A stretch of 64,000 nt of DNA from Bin5 sp965220715 (GCA_965220715.1 OZ244843.1:4774001-4838000), one strand, 5' to 3'; counted from the stretch's first letter, positions 9,007 to 19,018 are shown. The notes: generated by a model not told the origin, from the sequence alone. A program made the numbers and translations.

Positions 9007-12000
9007 TCATCGGTCAGGCGGCTGCCGCACATAGACCTGCACCTCTTCGCTTTCGGTCTCATTTCCGGCACGGTCGTAGGCGCGTACCTTGATGAGATGA
9101 CGTTCCAGGTAGAGGCCGCTGCCAGAGACAATCGCGGCGAATCCATCCTCGAATTCACGAATACGGCCGGGGCGAATATCTTCATCATCCGATTGAAAGG
9201 CGGGCCAGTTCCGAGTCTCCGGCGTATCGACCGACTCGTAGCGCAGTTCAAGAGGCCAGCGCTCGTTGTAGGGGGCAACAGTTCGGGTAATGAACCAGGT
9301 TCCGTCTATGGCAAACTCGACACGGTCCATCGCCCAGTCGTCGTTGACGAGTGCGTTTATGTTTATCTGGTCGTCCTCGTTCATCACATAGAGCCTATCC
9401 GGTTCCGGCTCGCTGATGAACACAGTCGGTGGTGTATTGTCGACGGTAACGGGGGCGTCCCAGATGCGCTGGTTGCCGTCATGATACCGGACCGTCAGCC
9501 GCAGGGAATACTGTCCCTCCTCAAGTCCCTCAGTGTTGAACAATTCCAGCAGACCGTTTGCGTGCTGCTCACCGTGTTCCGGGCCGATCTGCGTCCACTG
9601 AGTTGGATCCTGGCCGCTTCCAAATTCGAGGCGATAGTTGGCAAAGTTGGCGCCGCGGGCATTGCCAAGGATCTCGACTTGGCCGCCAATATAGCCGCCG
9701 GGCGGGGGGAAGGTGATGGCAACCTCCGGGTCGAAGTCGATAAAATCGTCAGGACTCTGGCCCTGAGGCGGCTGTTCAATGCCGCTGCTACTTACCCAAT
9801 CTTCGGCTTCAGGCGGCAGGATGAGATAGACTTTGGCCTCCCGCTCATCTTCCGGCGTGGTAGCTTTGGCGAGCAGTCCATTGCGCTTGTCGATATCGAA
9901 GGGCTGCCACAGGTTATCGACGACCTTTGGCTCGGTGCCCGCAATAAACAGCTCTACCCTTTGGCGTTGGCAGTCCGGCGACGGCAGCAGACCGCTAGGC
10001 TGACAGACTGTTTTGGAAACGACATTGCGGGGGCGTTCATACCAGCGGGCAGGCAGCCCTTCATGGTAGCGCTCCATCACACTCTTCCAGATGGGCGCTG
10101 CGCCGGATGCGCCAGTGACATTGTTCATCGACTCATTGTCAGTGTTGCCGATCCAAACGCCTACGGTCAGCTGGGGGGTAAATCCGACGGTCCAGGCGTC
10201 CTTCCAGCCGTTAGTTGTGCCGGTCTTGGCGCTGACCCTGCGATCGGCCAACACGAGGTTGTTATCGATACCGAACATTGGTGAGCGGGCCACATTGTCG
10301 CTCATTATGTCGGCGAGAATGAATTGGGCGTCGGCGCTGATGATGCGCTCCTGGTCCGGACTGTCAAATTTGCTCAGCACTTCCCCTTGGGAATTGTGGA
10401 CCTGTAAGACCGCGACCGGGTCCAGGTTGCGGAATCCGCTGCGTCGAGACTCCGGGGAGACGGGCTTTCCGGCCATTACACCACCGTTTGCAAGCACACT
10501 ATATGCGTAGGTATGGTCCAGGAGTGTGACCTCGCCGCCGCCCAGCACCAGGTTGAGGCCATAATAGTTGAGGCCGCGGTCGAGGCCGTTGATGCCCAGT
10601 CGATGGGCTGTGCGCAAAGCGCTGGCGACGCCGACCTGGTCCATGACTCGAATAGCAGGGATGTTGAGCGATTGGGCGAGGCCGTCGCGCAGGGCGACAG
10701 GTCCGTGGTAGAGACGATCATAGTTTTCGGGCACGTATACTGAACCGTCGTTCTGGGCAAAAGCGGTACGAACGTCCAGAATCATCGAGGCGGGGTTCAT
10801 GCCCTGCAGGAGGCCGGTGAGATAGACATAGGGCTTGAAGCTGGAACCAGGTTGCCGTTCCGAAATTGCGACATTGACCTGCCCATCGATTTCTTCGTTT
10901 TTGTAGTCCAGTGAACCGACCATCGCCAGAATCTCACCGGTCTCGGAGTTGAGCACGACTACAGAGGCATTGTTAACGTTTCTGCCCTGTTCATTCAGCC
11001 TGGCGATGTGATCGCGGGCCACCTGTTCGGCGTGTTTCTGCAGGTCGACGTCCAGAGTTGTATAGACGGCAAGCCCCTCTTTCCAGATTCGATAGGGATC
11101 GTCGACGGTGTTGAATTCATCTTTGATGCGCTCAAGGGCGTACAGGGCGAAGTGGGGGGCCGTGAAGATGTCGAAGCGCTCCGCGACCGAGCCACGCAAA
11201 TCCAATTCCTGGGCAAAAGCGGCGTCTGCCTCGTCCTGGGTGAGATAGCCGGCGTCGACCATGACCTGAAGAGTCACTCTCTGCCGGTTCTTGGCATCTT
11301 CGGGGTTGTCGATGGGATTGAGCGCCGGAAACTGGGGAATTGGAGCCAGCATCGCTGCTTCGGCGACACTAAGTTCCGAAACGCTCTTGCCAAAATAGAC
11401 TTGACTGGCCGCCTCGATCCCGTAGGCCAGATTGCCGTAGAAGTTGTAGTTTAGATACCACTCCAGGATCTTGCCTTTGTCATACCGCCGCGTCACTTCC
11501 ATTGCCAGAATGACTTCTTTGAGTTTGCGGGCGTAAGACTGCTGGGTCCGTTCCTCTAAGGGGATCACCACATTCTTGATCAATTGCTGCGTAATCGATG
11601 AACCGCCCTGCACACTACCTCCCTGCAGGTTGGAGGCAAAGGCCCGCATCAGGCCGCGTACATTTATTCCCGGATTGTCCCAGAAATTATGGTCTTCAAG
11701 CGCGACAGCGGCCTGAATGACGGCCGGCGACATCTCCTGCAGAGGCATGTAGGTACGGTCTCCCCGGAAAGGGCGGGGATCGACACTTTCGTAGAGCAGG
11801 TGCTTGCCAGTGCGGTCGTAAAAGCGAATGGTCTCAAACTTTTCCTGTTGCAGTTCGATGACGCCCGCGTCGGGAAGCTGCGCGGCATAAAAGGTATAGA
11901 TGCCAAACACGCTGGCAACAGCAACACCGACCGCGCCCCCCACGGTCAGGAGGACAGCGAAGAGCAGTGCTGCCGACCCTTGGAATAACCAGAACCAGGG

Positions 12001-12138
12001 GCGGGCTCGGTTGGTTTCGGCTCGCTGGCGCCGCCGCCGTTGTGTCAGAATGCGAGCGGACCTGCTTAGGCCACCAGCGTCCGAACGGGGTCTTGCGCCG
12101 CGATTTATCTCTGCCACGCCATCCATCCCTTCCCACAT
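9007..12138 (-). CDS. Bifunctional class A penicillin-binding protein (transglycosylase/transpeptidase)
   Basis: A 1043-residue peptidoglycan synthase. The order is a basic cytoplasmic tail, one membrane helix (about residues 50-75), a GT51 glycosyltransferase domain with EDHNFW and GGSSITQQLIKN, and a transpeptidase domain with the three catalytic motifs SSFK near residue 431, SLN and KTGTTNG near 636. The last 250 residues hold two predicted Ig/FN3-like modules (about 790-890 and 895-1040), longer than usual class A enzymes. In-frame starts at ATG 12126 or the GTG seven codons after the first ATG are possible; the latter lies well placed behind GGAAGGG. The gene implies a peptidoglycan-containing wall. 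Confidence 0.93.
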   Translation of the reverse strand: MWEGMDGVAEINRGARPRSDAGGLSRSARILTQRRRRQRAETNRARPWFWLFQGSAALLFAVLLTVGGAVGVAVASVFGIYTFYAAQLPDAGVIELQQEKFETIRFYDRTGKHLLYESVDPRPFRGDRTYMPLQEMSPAVIQAAVALEDHNFWDNPGINVRGLMRAFASNLQGGSVQGGSSITQQLIKNVVIPLEERTQQSYARKLKEVILAMEVTRRYDKGKILEWYLNYNFYGNLAYGIEAASQVYFGKSVSELSVAEAAMLAPIPQFPALNPIDNPEDAKNRQRVTLQVMVDAGYLTQDEADAAFAQELDLRGSVAERFDIFTAPHFALYALERIKDEFNTVDDPYRIWKEGLAVYTTLDVDLQKHAEQVARDHIARLNEQGRNVNNASVVVLNSETGEILAMVGSLDYKNEEIDGQVNVAISERQPGSSFKPYVYLTGLLQGMNPASMILDVRTAFAQNDGSVYVPENYDRLYHGPVALRDGLAQSLNIPAIRVMDQVGVASALRTAHRLGINGLDRGLNYYGLNLVLGGGEVTLLDHTYAYSVLANGGVMAGKPVSPESRRSGFRNLDPVAVLQVHNSQGEVLSKFDSPDQERIISADAQFILADIMSDNVARSPMFGIDNNLVLADRRVSAKTGTTNGWKDAWTVGFTPQLTVGVWIGNTDNESMNNVTGASGAAPIWKSVMERYHEGLPARWYERPRNVVSKTVCQPSGLLPSPDCQRQRVELFIAGTEPKVVDNLWQPFDIDKRNGLLAKATTPEDEREAKVYLILPPEAEDWVSSSGIEQPPQGQSPDDFIDFDPEVAITFPPPGGYIGGQVEILGNARGANFANYRLEFGSGQDPTQWTQIGPEHGEQHANGLLELFNTEGLEEGQYSLRLTVRYHDGNQRIWDAPVTVDNTPPTVFISEPEPDRLYVMNEDDQININALVNDDWAMDRVEFAIDGTWFITRTVAPYNERWPLELRYESVDTPETRNWPAFQSDDEDIRPGRIREFEDGFAAIVSGSGLYLERHLIKVRAYDRAGNETESEEVQVYVRQPPDR

Positions 12139-12409
12139 GACGAGAGGATGTCTTGAATCTCTTTTCGGTCAGCCTTGGCGCACATTCGGACTGTCAATAC
12201 CTTTCATTACTTGACGAAAACTGTCTTTCTCGAACCTCATTGCCAGCATTCTAGCATCTGCCCAATGCCGACCCAAATCCGACAGAGATACATCTGACTG
12301 GCGAGAATGGGCTGATGAACTTTCGTGCGTATAGTGTAGTCGTGCAGTGGTGAGGGTAAATCAGCAGTTCGCCGTCCTGTCTTGGCGCGCCGCTGCGCGT
12401 CGGCGCCGG

Positions 12410-13147
12410 CTATTCGATCTTTTCAAGTACCAGAAAATGACTGATGCCGAATGAGGTGAGGGGCGTCTGCTCAAGAGCATAGGTGAACGCCCGCAAGACT
12501 CGCCCGATGGCCGGTTGGCGGGCGATGATGCCGTCGTAGCCGGGGAAGATTTGCGTGTGCCGCCGAACAAGAATGGGGAGCCCTACGAAAAGATCCAGAA
12601 GGCTGCGATGACTATAGGCGCGCACATGGGGGGCAAGTTGATTGCGCATGGAGGTCGGGAGATAGTTGATTAGCGGCGTATTGCCGAAACGGTAGTCGCC
12701 TTGCCAGTAATGGCCGTGGGTCTCGAAGGGATAGAGCCGATTGGGTACGAAAATGGCTGCGCGCCCGCCGACGCGCAGCACCCGCGCGATTTCGGACGCG
12801 GCCCGGCGATCATCCTCCACATGCTCCAGCACTTCGTGAGACAGGATCAAGTCGAAACTTCCATCGGGGTAGGGGAGTTGCTCACCCTGGCTGAGATTGA
12901 GAGGCGCATCTGGCACATTGCTGGCCGCGGCCAGCAGATGCTCACCTTCGATGTCCATCCCGTGGACTTCAGGGACGGAATTTTGCAGCGCCCGCAGGTA
13001 GAGACCCACGCCGCAGCCGTTGACCAACGCGCGTCGCAGCGGCTTCGGAGTCCAGTCGAGGATCATCTGCAAACGCCGTTCCTGGCCGGCGCGCCAGACA
13101 AATGACGGATTGCCCCGGAGTGCCGTGCGGTCTGACAGGTCGATCAC
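12410..13147 (-). CDS. Class I SAM-dependent methyltransferase
   Basis: A 245-residue predicted methyltransferase. SAM-binding motif I is ALVNGCGVGLYLRAL, followed by the acidic GMDIEGEHL, and the post-motif DLILSHEVLEHVED is typical of Methyltransf_11. A C-terminal extension of about 100 residues (NRLYPFETHGHYWQGDYRFG...) resembles enzymes that modify lipids or cell-surface saccharides. I chose the GTG at 13147, preceded by AGGAAAGG; longer in-frame starts would overlap the upstream menG/ubiE gene. It follows that gene by 55 bp, so the two are probably co-transcribed. Substrate unknown. Confidence 0.82.
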   Translation of the reverse strand: MIDLSDRTALRGNPSFVWRAGQERRLQMILDWTPKPLRRALVNGCGVGLYLRALQNSVPEVHGMDIEGEHLLAAASNVPDAPLNLSQGEQLPYPDGSFDLILSHEVLEHVEDDRRAASEIARVLRVGGRAAIFVPNRLYPFETHGHYWQGDYRFGNTPLINYLPTSMRNQLAPHVRAYSHRSLLDLFVGLPILVRRHTQIFPGYDGIIARQPAIGRVLRAFTYALEQTPLTSFGISHFLVLEKIE

Positions 13148-13202
13148 GGCCCTTTCCTTTCGAAGGCGGCTTGAGAATGGCGGCTCAAGACGCTCAAGAC
13201 GC

Positions 13203-13979
13203 TCATACCGCGCCAACGTGGATGGCGACCGTTCCCAGCATTTTTCGCCGGTACGAAACGTGACGAAAACCTGCGCGCTCCATTTTCCGCGCCATCTCTT
13301 CGGGCGACAGAAAGGCGACAGTGCTTTGCGGCAGATACCGGTACGCCGAATCACGCGGGCTCAAATAGTTTCCCGGCGTCCTATTGCCCGTCGACAACAG
13401 TTGGCCCACCACGGGAATCACCCAGAGCATGTAGAAACTTAGCAGGGGAGCCAGGAGCGTCGGTGGTGGTGGTGAAGTTTCCAGGCAGACGATCCGCCCT
13501 CCAGGTTTAGTCACCCTTCGCTGTTCGGCCAGACAGATGTCCACGTCGGTCACGTTGCGAAGAAGGAAGCCGCTGGTTACAGCGTCAAAGTATCCATCGG
13601 CAAAGGGCAAACGCAGCCCGTCGCCCTGGACGAATTCGACGCGGTCCGGCCAGTCCCCGCCGGGGAGGCGAAAAGAGCGTTTTGCTCTTTTCTGGCGGCC
13701 GACGGCCATCATTTCGAATGTGAAGTCACAGCCGATCACCTCCGCATCGTGATGTGTGCGCTTGGCTTCGTAGGCGATGTCGCCGGTACCGGTGCCCACG
13801 TCGAGGAGACGACCACTGGCGGGCAGTTGGCACAGCGCGACGACTTCGCGTCGCCAGTTTACATCCTGCCCAGCGGTAATGATCCGATTCACCAGATCGT
13901 ACCGTTGTGCGATGCCGGCGAACATCCGGTTGACGTACGCGGCTTTTTCGGCTGTAGGGGGCAGCATGGAAGAGTTCAT
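13203..13979 (-). CDS. menG: MenG/UbiE-type demethylmenaquinone methyltransferase
   Basis: Methylates a (demethyl)menaquinone or related quinone ring. The 258-residue protein has MFAGIAQRYDLVNRIITAGQDVNWRRE at its start (UbiE signature 1 region), LLDVGTGTGDIA (SAM motif I) and FDAVTSGFLLRNVTD, a very characteristic UbiE/MenG segment. The C-terminal FYMLWVIPVVGQLL resembles the family. It ends 55 bp before a second methyltransferase and starts nine bases after the stop of the ATPase gene, suggesting one transcript with the ATPase pair. Menaquinone is expected for Chloroflexota, but ubiquinone enzymes share the family. Confidence 0.88.
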   Translation of the reverse strand: MNSSMLPPTAEKAAYVNRMFAGIAQRYDLVNRIITAGQDVNWRREVVALCQLPASGRLLDVGTGTGDIAYEAKRTHHDAEVIGCDFTFEMMAVGRQKRAKRSFRLPGGDWPDRVEFVQGDGLRLPFADGYFDAVTSGFLLRNVTDVDICLAEQRRVTKPGGRIVCLETSPPPPTLLAPLLSFYMLWVIPVVGQLLSTGNRTPGNYLSPRDSAYRYLPQSTVAFLSPEEMARKMERAGFRHVSYRRKMLGTVAIHVGAV

Positions 13980-13988
13980 TATTGCTTA

Positions 13989-15326
13989 CTAATCGGCCAG
14001 ATTGCGCAACTGAGCGCTGGCTCTCTCCAGTTCCCGGCGCAATTCCTGAATTTCGTGGAGAATCTCCGGAGACGCCTCATTGCCTTGATCGCTGTGGGCG
14101 GCCAGGAGCGACTCCAGTCTCTTTTGCAGTTCGGGAATCTCGTGCTGCAGGTAGTCCAACTCCACTTTGCGCCCCATCTCCAACAGAGACTCGACACTGT
14201 AATCGCTCACATCGGAGTATAGTGTCTGGGCCAGATCCTGGTAATTTGCCAACATCCAACGGCGTAGAAATTCGTTGCCGATGGTCCAGCGTGGGAAATC
14301 TTCGTGTGAAAGGGAATCGGTTGCGCCATCCGACCGGCTGAAAGCCCGTTGCAGATAGCCTAGATTGTTCATGCCATGCACATACATCGAGATCTGTTCA
14401 ATTGATTCGTTGTCCATCTTGGCCACCAAGTCCTCTTCGCTGATGATTCCCTGGCGGGCAACGGTCAGCAGGACCTGCCTTTCAGTGGGGGCGAGGCACT
14501 TGAAATCTACCTCGAAAAAGCCGGAAAGCAGGTGGTCGGCGCGCAGGTCTTCCTCATGGACCGCCCGCAACGAGCCATTCCCTCCCTTTTCCTCGAAAAG
14601 GCGATAGCAGAGAGTCTGTATCAGATAAGGATGGCGATGGGTGTGGCGCAGAATCTCGTCGATGCGCTCTTGTTGGACCTTGACGGGTGTGTTGCTCTGT
14701 TCCTGCAACGCCAGCCTGACGCTTGCTTCCGGTTCGAGGCTCCAGAGATGTACGAGGCTGAAGCCAAAGAGGAATGGGCTTGTGAGCCAGTTGCGGGTCA
14801 GTTCGTTCAGTTGCATCAGCAGCTTGGTCGACGTCATTATCGTGCGCATCCCGCCACTCTGGAAGGCTTTGCGGAGCCGCGCCAGCGCCTGGTAATCGTT
14901 TTTTGCCAGGCTGATCCAGGCCTCGGCTTCGTCGATGAGAAGAAGCAGCCGTTTGCCATGCTCTCGCAGGGCGCGTTGCAGAGTACGCAGAATGTGAATC
15001 GCATCCCGACCATAGAGAGCACTCACATCGACGCCATAGGCCTGGAACCTGGCCATTTCGTCTTCGACCGCCAGGAACAACTCGTAATCGAAATCGTCCT
15101 TTGTTTCACTCCCTTGCAGATCCCAGAACAGGGGTACGGTCCTGGCGTCATCCTGCCTGGTCAGCAGCCACTCCAACTGTCGAAGCAGCGAGGTTTTGCC
15201 CATGCGGCGCGTGCCAACCACCCAGATAGCGGGGTCCTCGGCGCTTATCAGGTGCTCAAGCAACTGCTCCCGCCCGTAGTGATCGGCTCCGCGCAGCCAG
15301 CGACCAACAGTATAGGGATTGCGCAT
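13989..15326 (-). CDS. STAND-like AAA ATPase with C-terminal coiled coil
   Basis: A 445-residue predicted P-loop ATPase of the archaeal-type/STAND group. It begins with RNPYTVGRWLRGADHYGRE, the lead motif of this group, then Walker A GTRRMGKTS near residue 40 and Walker B LLLLIDEAEAW. Next come a helical lid and a winged-helix-like region (LAPTERQVLLTVARQGIISEEDLV), and finally about 65 residues of charged heptads (ELQKRLESLL...EIQELRRELERA) that look like a coiled coil. An alternative in-frame TTG at 15398 lies 14 bases after the preceding stop. It follows the propeller-ATPase gene directly, so the pair likely works together. Function unknown. Confidence 0.75.
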   Translation of the reverse strand: MRNPYTVGRWLRGADHYGREQLLEHLISAEDPAIWVVGTRRMGKTSLLRQLEWLLTRQDDARTVPLFWDLQGSETKDDFDYELFLAVEDEMARFQAYGVDVSALYGRDAIHILRTLQRALREHGKRLLLLIDEAEAWISLAKNDYQALARLRKAFQSGGMRTIMTSTKLLMQLNELTRNWLTSPFLFGFSLVHLWSLEPEASVRLALQEQSNTPVKVQQERIDEILRHTHRHPYLIQTLCYRLFEEKGGNGSLRAVHEEDLRADHLLSGFFEVDFKCLAPTERQVLLTVARQGIISEEDLVAKMDNESIEQISMYVHGMNNLGYLQRAFSRSDGATDSLSHEDFPRWTIGNEFLRRWMLANYQDLAQTLYSDVSDYSVESLLEMGRKVELDYLQHEIPELQKRLESLLAAHSDQGNEASPEILHEIQELRRELERASAQLRNLAD

Positions 15327-15411
15327 AGCGCTAAGGCCATTCCTCGATTCGATTGCGGCAGCCAGTTTAGAGTTTTCTGAGAGCGCTTGTCTGGCCAACC
15401 AGATGCTGAGA

Positions 15412-18400
15412 TTAAGAGTCGTCGTTTTCGCTCAACCCGGTATTGATACTATCACCCATCTGCTGAATATGCGCATGGGCGAACAGGGCATCCGCCATCG
15501 AAATTGTACGCCGCCCATCGGCAAGCATGCGCCCGACCGCCTCGAGGGCATACTGTTGAATGCGATGGGGGCGCCCGGCGCAGTTGTCGATGATGAAGTC
15601 GACGACGGATGGTTCGTAGCGGTAGAAGCCTCTTACGGGCTCAGTGAGCAGCTCCATTGCCTGCTCGCGGTTGAACGGTTCCACTTCGATCTCGTTGAAA
15701 AGATTGTACCAGGGGCTCTCGATACGACCCCATTCTTTGCTGATGCGGATGCCGGCGATGACCGCCCCCAACGTCGCCGCGAAGTCACGCATGAAGATGC
15801 GCCGCAGTCTCTGCTGAATCAAATGGTCATAAGCGTTAAAGACGTCCATTTCGTCCATCAACAGGATCAGACGCAGATGCTTGCCAGGATGACGTTCTTC
15901 GCCATAATGTCGCAGCGCTTTGATCACATCCCGCAGGTCTCTGATGAACTCTCTGTCGGTATACTCTTCGTGCCCGGGTCGATAGTAGAGAAGGTCCTGG
16001 AGGGCAGCTTTTGTCTCCGGAATAAGCCCTGAAAGGGAGGAAGCCGTGTGCAGAATTTCCTCCATCAGGAAATGGAAAAAGGTATCCTCCTCGGTTCCCT
16101 CGAGGTCCACATACAGGGGCACAAACCAATATTCGGAATCCTCCAGACCCCAGAGATGGTTGTTCAACTGATAGAGCAGTGTCGTCTTACCGATCCGACG
16201 TTCGCCATGAATCATTATGCTGTTATTGTGCAGCGTATCCACGATCTTTTGCAGCATTTCTCTTCTGCCGAAGAACATGTCCTCGCGCCGCACCGGCTCA
16301 CCGCTGATGAAAGGATTGAAGGAGCGGACGACTGCTTCCCAGGTTCGGCGGCGGTTCTGGGCCAATTCAATACCCATATAGCCAAAGCCAATGAGCGCAA
16401 GCAAACCGGTGACAACTAGTGTGATGAGATAGTCAGTGCGTATCGACCCCAGAAGGGGCAGCCGGACCTGTGCGGGCAGCGACTCTGCCTCAAAGGAAAC
16501 GCTGCTTACTTCAGAGTAGGTGAATGCGTAATCCCGAACCTGGAATTCGACGGTGTATTCCCCCTTCTCTGTGAAGTCGGACAACTCCAGGAACGGACGA
16601 TCCAATAACTGCCATGCGCCAAGTTGCCCGGGCGGGCTGAACCGATAGAGGACAACTAGCTCGGATTGGGGTGTATAAAGATCGCCGGCCTCATACCCAA
16701 TAATAATTCTGCCGTCGGATTCCACCTCCCAGTTGTTTGCCGAAATCTGCTCCGCAGCGCCGGAGATGCCCTCGATCCTGATCCAAGGAGGAATCGAGTC
16801 CGGACGGTGGAATGTCAGTCCATCTCTGCTGCCGAACCAATAGATGCCGTTCGGCATGCGGATGATAGAATAGATGGAGGTGGCCGGCAGCACCGATTCG
16901 ACATTAAGCGTCTCCCATGTGCGTCCGTCAAAGCGGGTGACGCCGCCCTCGCTGCCGATCCACAACGAGGAGTCGATTGGATCGACGTAGAAGTCGTAGA
17001 ACAGTTTGCTGGGCAGGCGGGCGGTGGCCGTGCGGTCCTGCCAGATCTGGCCGTCGAAATAGATGAGGCCGTGCTGGTTGACGGCGGCCCACATGGCGCC
17101 GGGGACCTTCGGATCCGGCGCCAGGGCTGCGACATTGTAACCGAGAATCGACTGACCCGCCTCCGAATCGGTCCGATATCGGGTCCATCTGCCATCTTCG
17201 TGGCCGACAAAGATGCCCCCGCTCTTGGTTGCCGCCCACAGGCGGGCGGAAGAGTCCAGCGCCAGGTCCTGGACCACTTGACCAGCCAGGGCATCCTCAA
17301 TCGAGAGTGTGCCGGAGGCAATATCATAACGCGCCAAGCCGATGTCCGTTCCTATCCAGAGTTGACCCTGATGTGCCAGAAGGACTGTGACAAGTGCTGA
17401 AGGGAGATCCTCCGGCGGAACAGGTTGTGTCCATTCTTCCGCACCGGAGTCCAGCGACGCAAGGCCCCACCAAGTGGCGGCCCAGATACGCCCGTCCTCG
17501 TCGAGCGCGAGGTCGGTGATAAACAGACTGGGCAGACCGCTTTCCACATCATAGAAAGCTTCATCGTCCAGGCTGTTGCCAGCGGCTTTGCGGCGGATCC
17601 CTTCGCCCCTGGTGCCTATCCACAGGCGGCCCTCCTCATCGGCAAGCATAGTTTGAATTTCGTTGGCAGGGTTTGAGGCCGGCGGGTGAACCTCCCGCCC
17701 CCAGATCTCCCGGTCTGAGCGGAAAACGCCAGAAACGGTACCCAGCCAGAGAGAGCCAGCCGGGTCTACCGCGGCCGCATGGATGTACGAAGTTTCGCCG
17801 CTGTTGATCGACTGCTGAATCAGGTTGTATTGAGGTGTTGTGGAGGAAACGACCTCTCGCTCGACTAGACGGAAGAATCCACCGCCTTCAGTGCTGACCC
17901 AGACATCGCCGGATCCATCACCGACCAGAGAGGTTACGCGCACGCGCTCACGGGTATGCAGAGGGTCGGTCTCGACATGCTCCCACGCGCCGGTAGTGGG
18001 GTCTCGCCAGGCGATGTTGCCGTCGGCGGCGACCCATACTGGACCGGCGGCGTCAGCCCACAGGGCGGTAACGTCCCGAGCGGACAGACTGTCCCCTTCG
18101 CCAATCGCTTTCCAGTGGCCGTCCTGCCGCAGCCAGAGCCCCTCGGACGTGCCTACCCAGATACTGCTACCGTTGTTGGAGCTGCCGATCACGTTGATAT
18201 ATGCGTTGTCCAGCCCGGTCACCGAGGAAGGGGCGTCATTGTTCCAGAGGTAGAGGCCAGCTGCCGTGCCGATCCAGAGTTGGCCCCGCGTGTAGTGCAG
18301 CGCCCGTACCGGAGCATCAAGCCTTGTGAGCGAGTCCCAGGCACCGCCGTCCCAGACAAGGACGGCGCCCGTCGCCGTGCCAGCCCAGAGTTCAGTCCCC

Positions 18401-18708
18401 GATCCCCCCAGAGTCATGCTATGCACACCGCTCTGTAAATCGGAGCCTTCCGTCCACGAGTGCCACGCGCCGTTGTAACGGCTGATGCCGTGGTCGGTCC
18501 CGAACCAGACCTCGCCTTCGCCGACAGTAACGGCAAGAACGTTATTGGAAGCCAGGCCGTCTTCCTGGGTGTAGTCAGACCAGGGCGGGATTTGTATCCC
18601 ATCCGCCTGAGTCCGAGCCGGCCAGGCGAGCAGCACAACAGCCGCGGCCGCCAGTAGAAACGCGCCGCGCCTTTGTACTCTGCCAATTCCTGAAGGTCGT
18701 TTAAACAT
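15412..18708 (-). CDS. Extracytoplasmic double beta-propeller sensor fused through one TM helix to a STAND-like ATPase
   Basis: A 1098-residue predicted receptor. A signal peptide (LLAAAAVVLLAWPARTQA) is followed by about 14 blade motifs of the two-component-regulator propeller type (repeated LWIGT.GGL patterns, residues 40-650, starting with DGLASNNV). Then come a Y_Y_Y-like beta domain, one helix (YLITLVVTGLLALIGFGYM, about 759-780) and a cytoplasmic ATPase with FFGRREML, Walker A GERRIGKTT near 836 and Walker B LILLMDEMD. Propellers of this type normally feed histidine kinases or GGDEF domains. Here no kinase, receiver or DNA-binding domain is visible. ATG at 18708 chosen because it begins the signal peptide; a longer start at 18828 runs through an intergenic repeat. 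Confidence 0.8.
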   Translation of the reverse strand: MFKRPSGIGRVQRRGAFLLAAAAVVLLAWPARTQADGIQIPPWSDYTQEDGLASNNVLAVTVGEGEVWFGTDHGISRYNGAWHSWTEGSDLQSGVHSMTLGGSGTELWAGTATGAVLVWDGGAWDSLTRLDAPVRALHYTRGQLWIGTAAGLYLWNNDAPSSVTGLDNAYINVIGSSNNGSSIWVGTSEGLWLRQDGHWKAIGEGDSLSARDVTALWADAAGPVWVAADGNIAWRDPTTGAWEHVETDPLHTRERVRVTSLVGDGSGDVWVSTEGGGFFRLVEREVVSSTTPQYNLIQQSINSGETSYIHAAAVDPAGSLWLGTVSGVFRSDREIWGREVHPPASNPANEIQTMLADEEGRLWIGTRGEGIRRKAAGNSLDDEAFYDVESGLPSLFITDLALDEDGRIWAATWWGLASLDSGAEEWTQPVPPEDLPSALVTVLLAHQGQLWIGTDIGLARYDIASGTLSIEDALAGQVVQDLALDSSARLWAATKSGGIFVGHEDGRWTRYRTDSEAGQSILGYNVAALAPDPKVPGAMWAAVNQHGLIYFDGQIWQDRTATARLPSKLFYDFYVDPIDSSLWIGSEGGVTRFDGRTWETLNVESVLPATSIYSIIRMPNGIYWFGSRDGLTFHRPDSIPPWIRIEGISGAAEQISANNWEVESDGRIIIGYEAGDLYTPQSELVVLYRFSPPGQLGAWQLLDRPFLELSDFTEKGEYTVEFQVRDYAFTYSEVSSVSFEAESLPAQVRLPLLGSIRTDYLITLVVTGLLALIGFGYMGIELAQNRRRTWEAVVRSFNPFISGEPVRREDMFFGRREMLQKIVDTLHNNSIMIHGERRIGKTTLLYQLNNHLWGLEDSEYWFVPLYVDLEGTEEDTFFHFLMEEILHTASSLSGLIPETKAALQDLLYYRPGHEEYTDREFIRDLRDVIKALRHYGEERHPGKHLRLILLMDEMDVFNAYDHLIQQRLRRIFMRDFAATLGAVIAGIRISKEWGRIESPWYNLFNEIEVEPFNREQAMELLTEPVRGFYRYEPSVVDFIIDNCAGRPHRIQQYALEAVGRMLADGRRTISMADALFAHAHIQQMGDSINTGLSENDDS

Positions 18709-19018
18709 GGCACTTCGTGCGAAACACCAGTGGCTAGTGGCCAGTGGTCGGATATACCAGTCGCAGCCCGGGTCACCTGGCAACAGATCACTGGTCACTG
18801 CAATTTTCAGAATATAACGGATGGTCATGGCTTGTCAACGCGCAGGCAATTCCGTCCCTTCGCCGATTTGACAGCCAGTTGCAACTTTCGTCCCGTTTTC
18901 AGAGCGACGGCGAACCCTTCAAATATTTGCCAATTCCTAGCAGCCATGTTGTATTATCGGTCTTGAAAGTGCCGCATGAATTACGCGAAGCTTGGCGCGA
19001 CGTTGGAGACGCGAGGCA
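18709..19018. other. Divergent promoter region between the sensor-ATPase gene and gcvT
   Basis: 310 bp between divergent genes. The first 90 bp contain a TGGCTAGTGG-type dispersed repeat (18728-18747) with a partly complementary CACTGGTCACTG at 18789-18800. Next to gcvT there is an AT-rich stretch with a TATTAT hexamer at 18952, but the upstream TTGCCA is 19 bp away, so the promoter is doubtful. Confidence 0.4.

Noticed and set aside
8173..10284. 703-codon plus-strand open frame
   Set aside because: It lies antisense to surE and the penicillin-binding protein gene, whose proteins carry full catalytic motifs; the plus-strand text has none.
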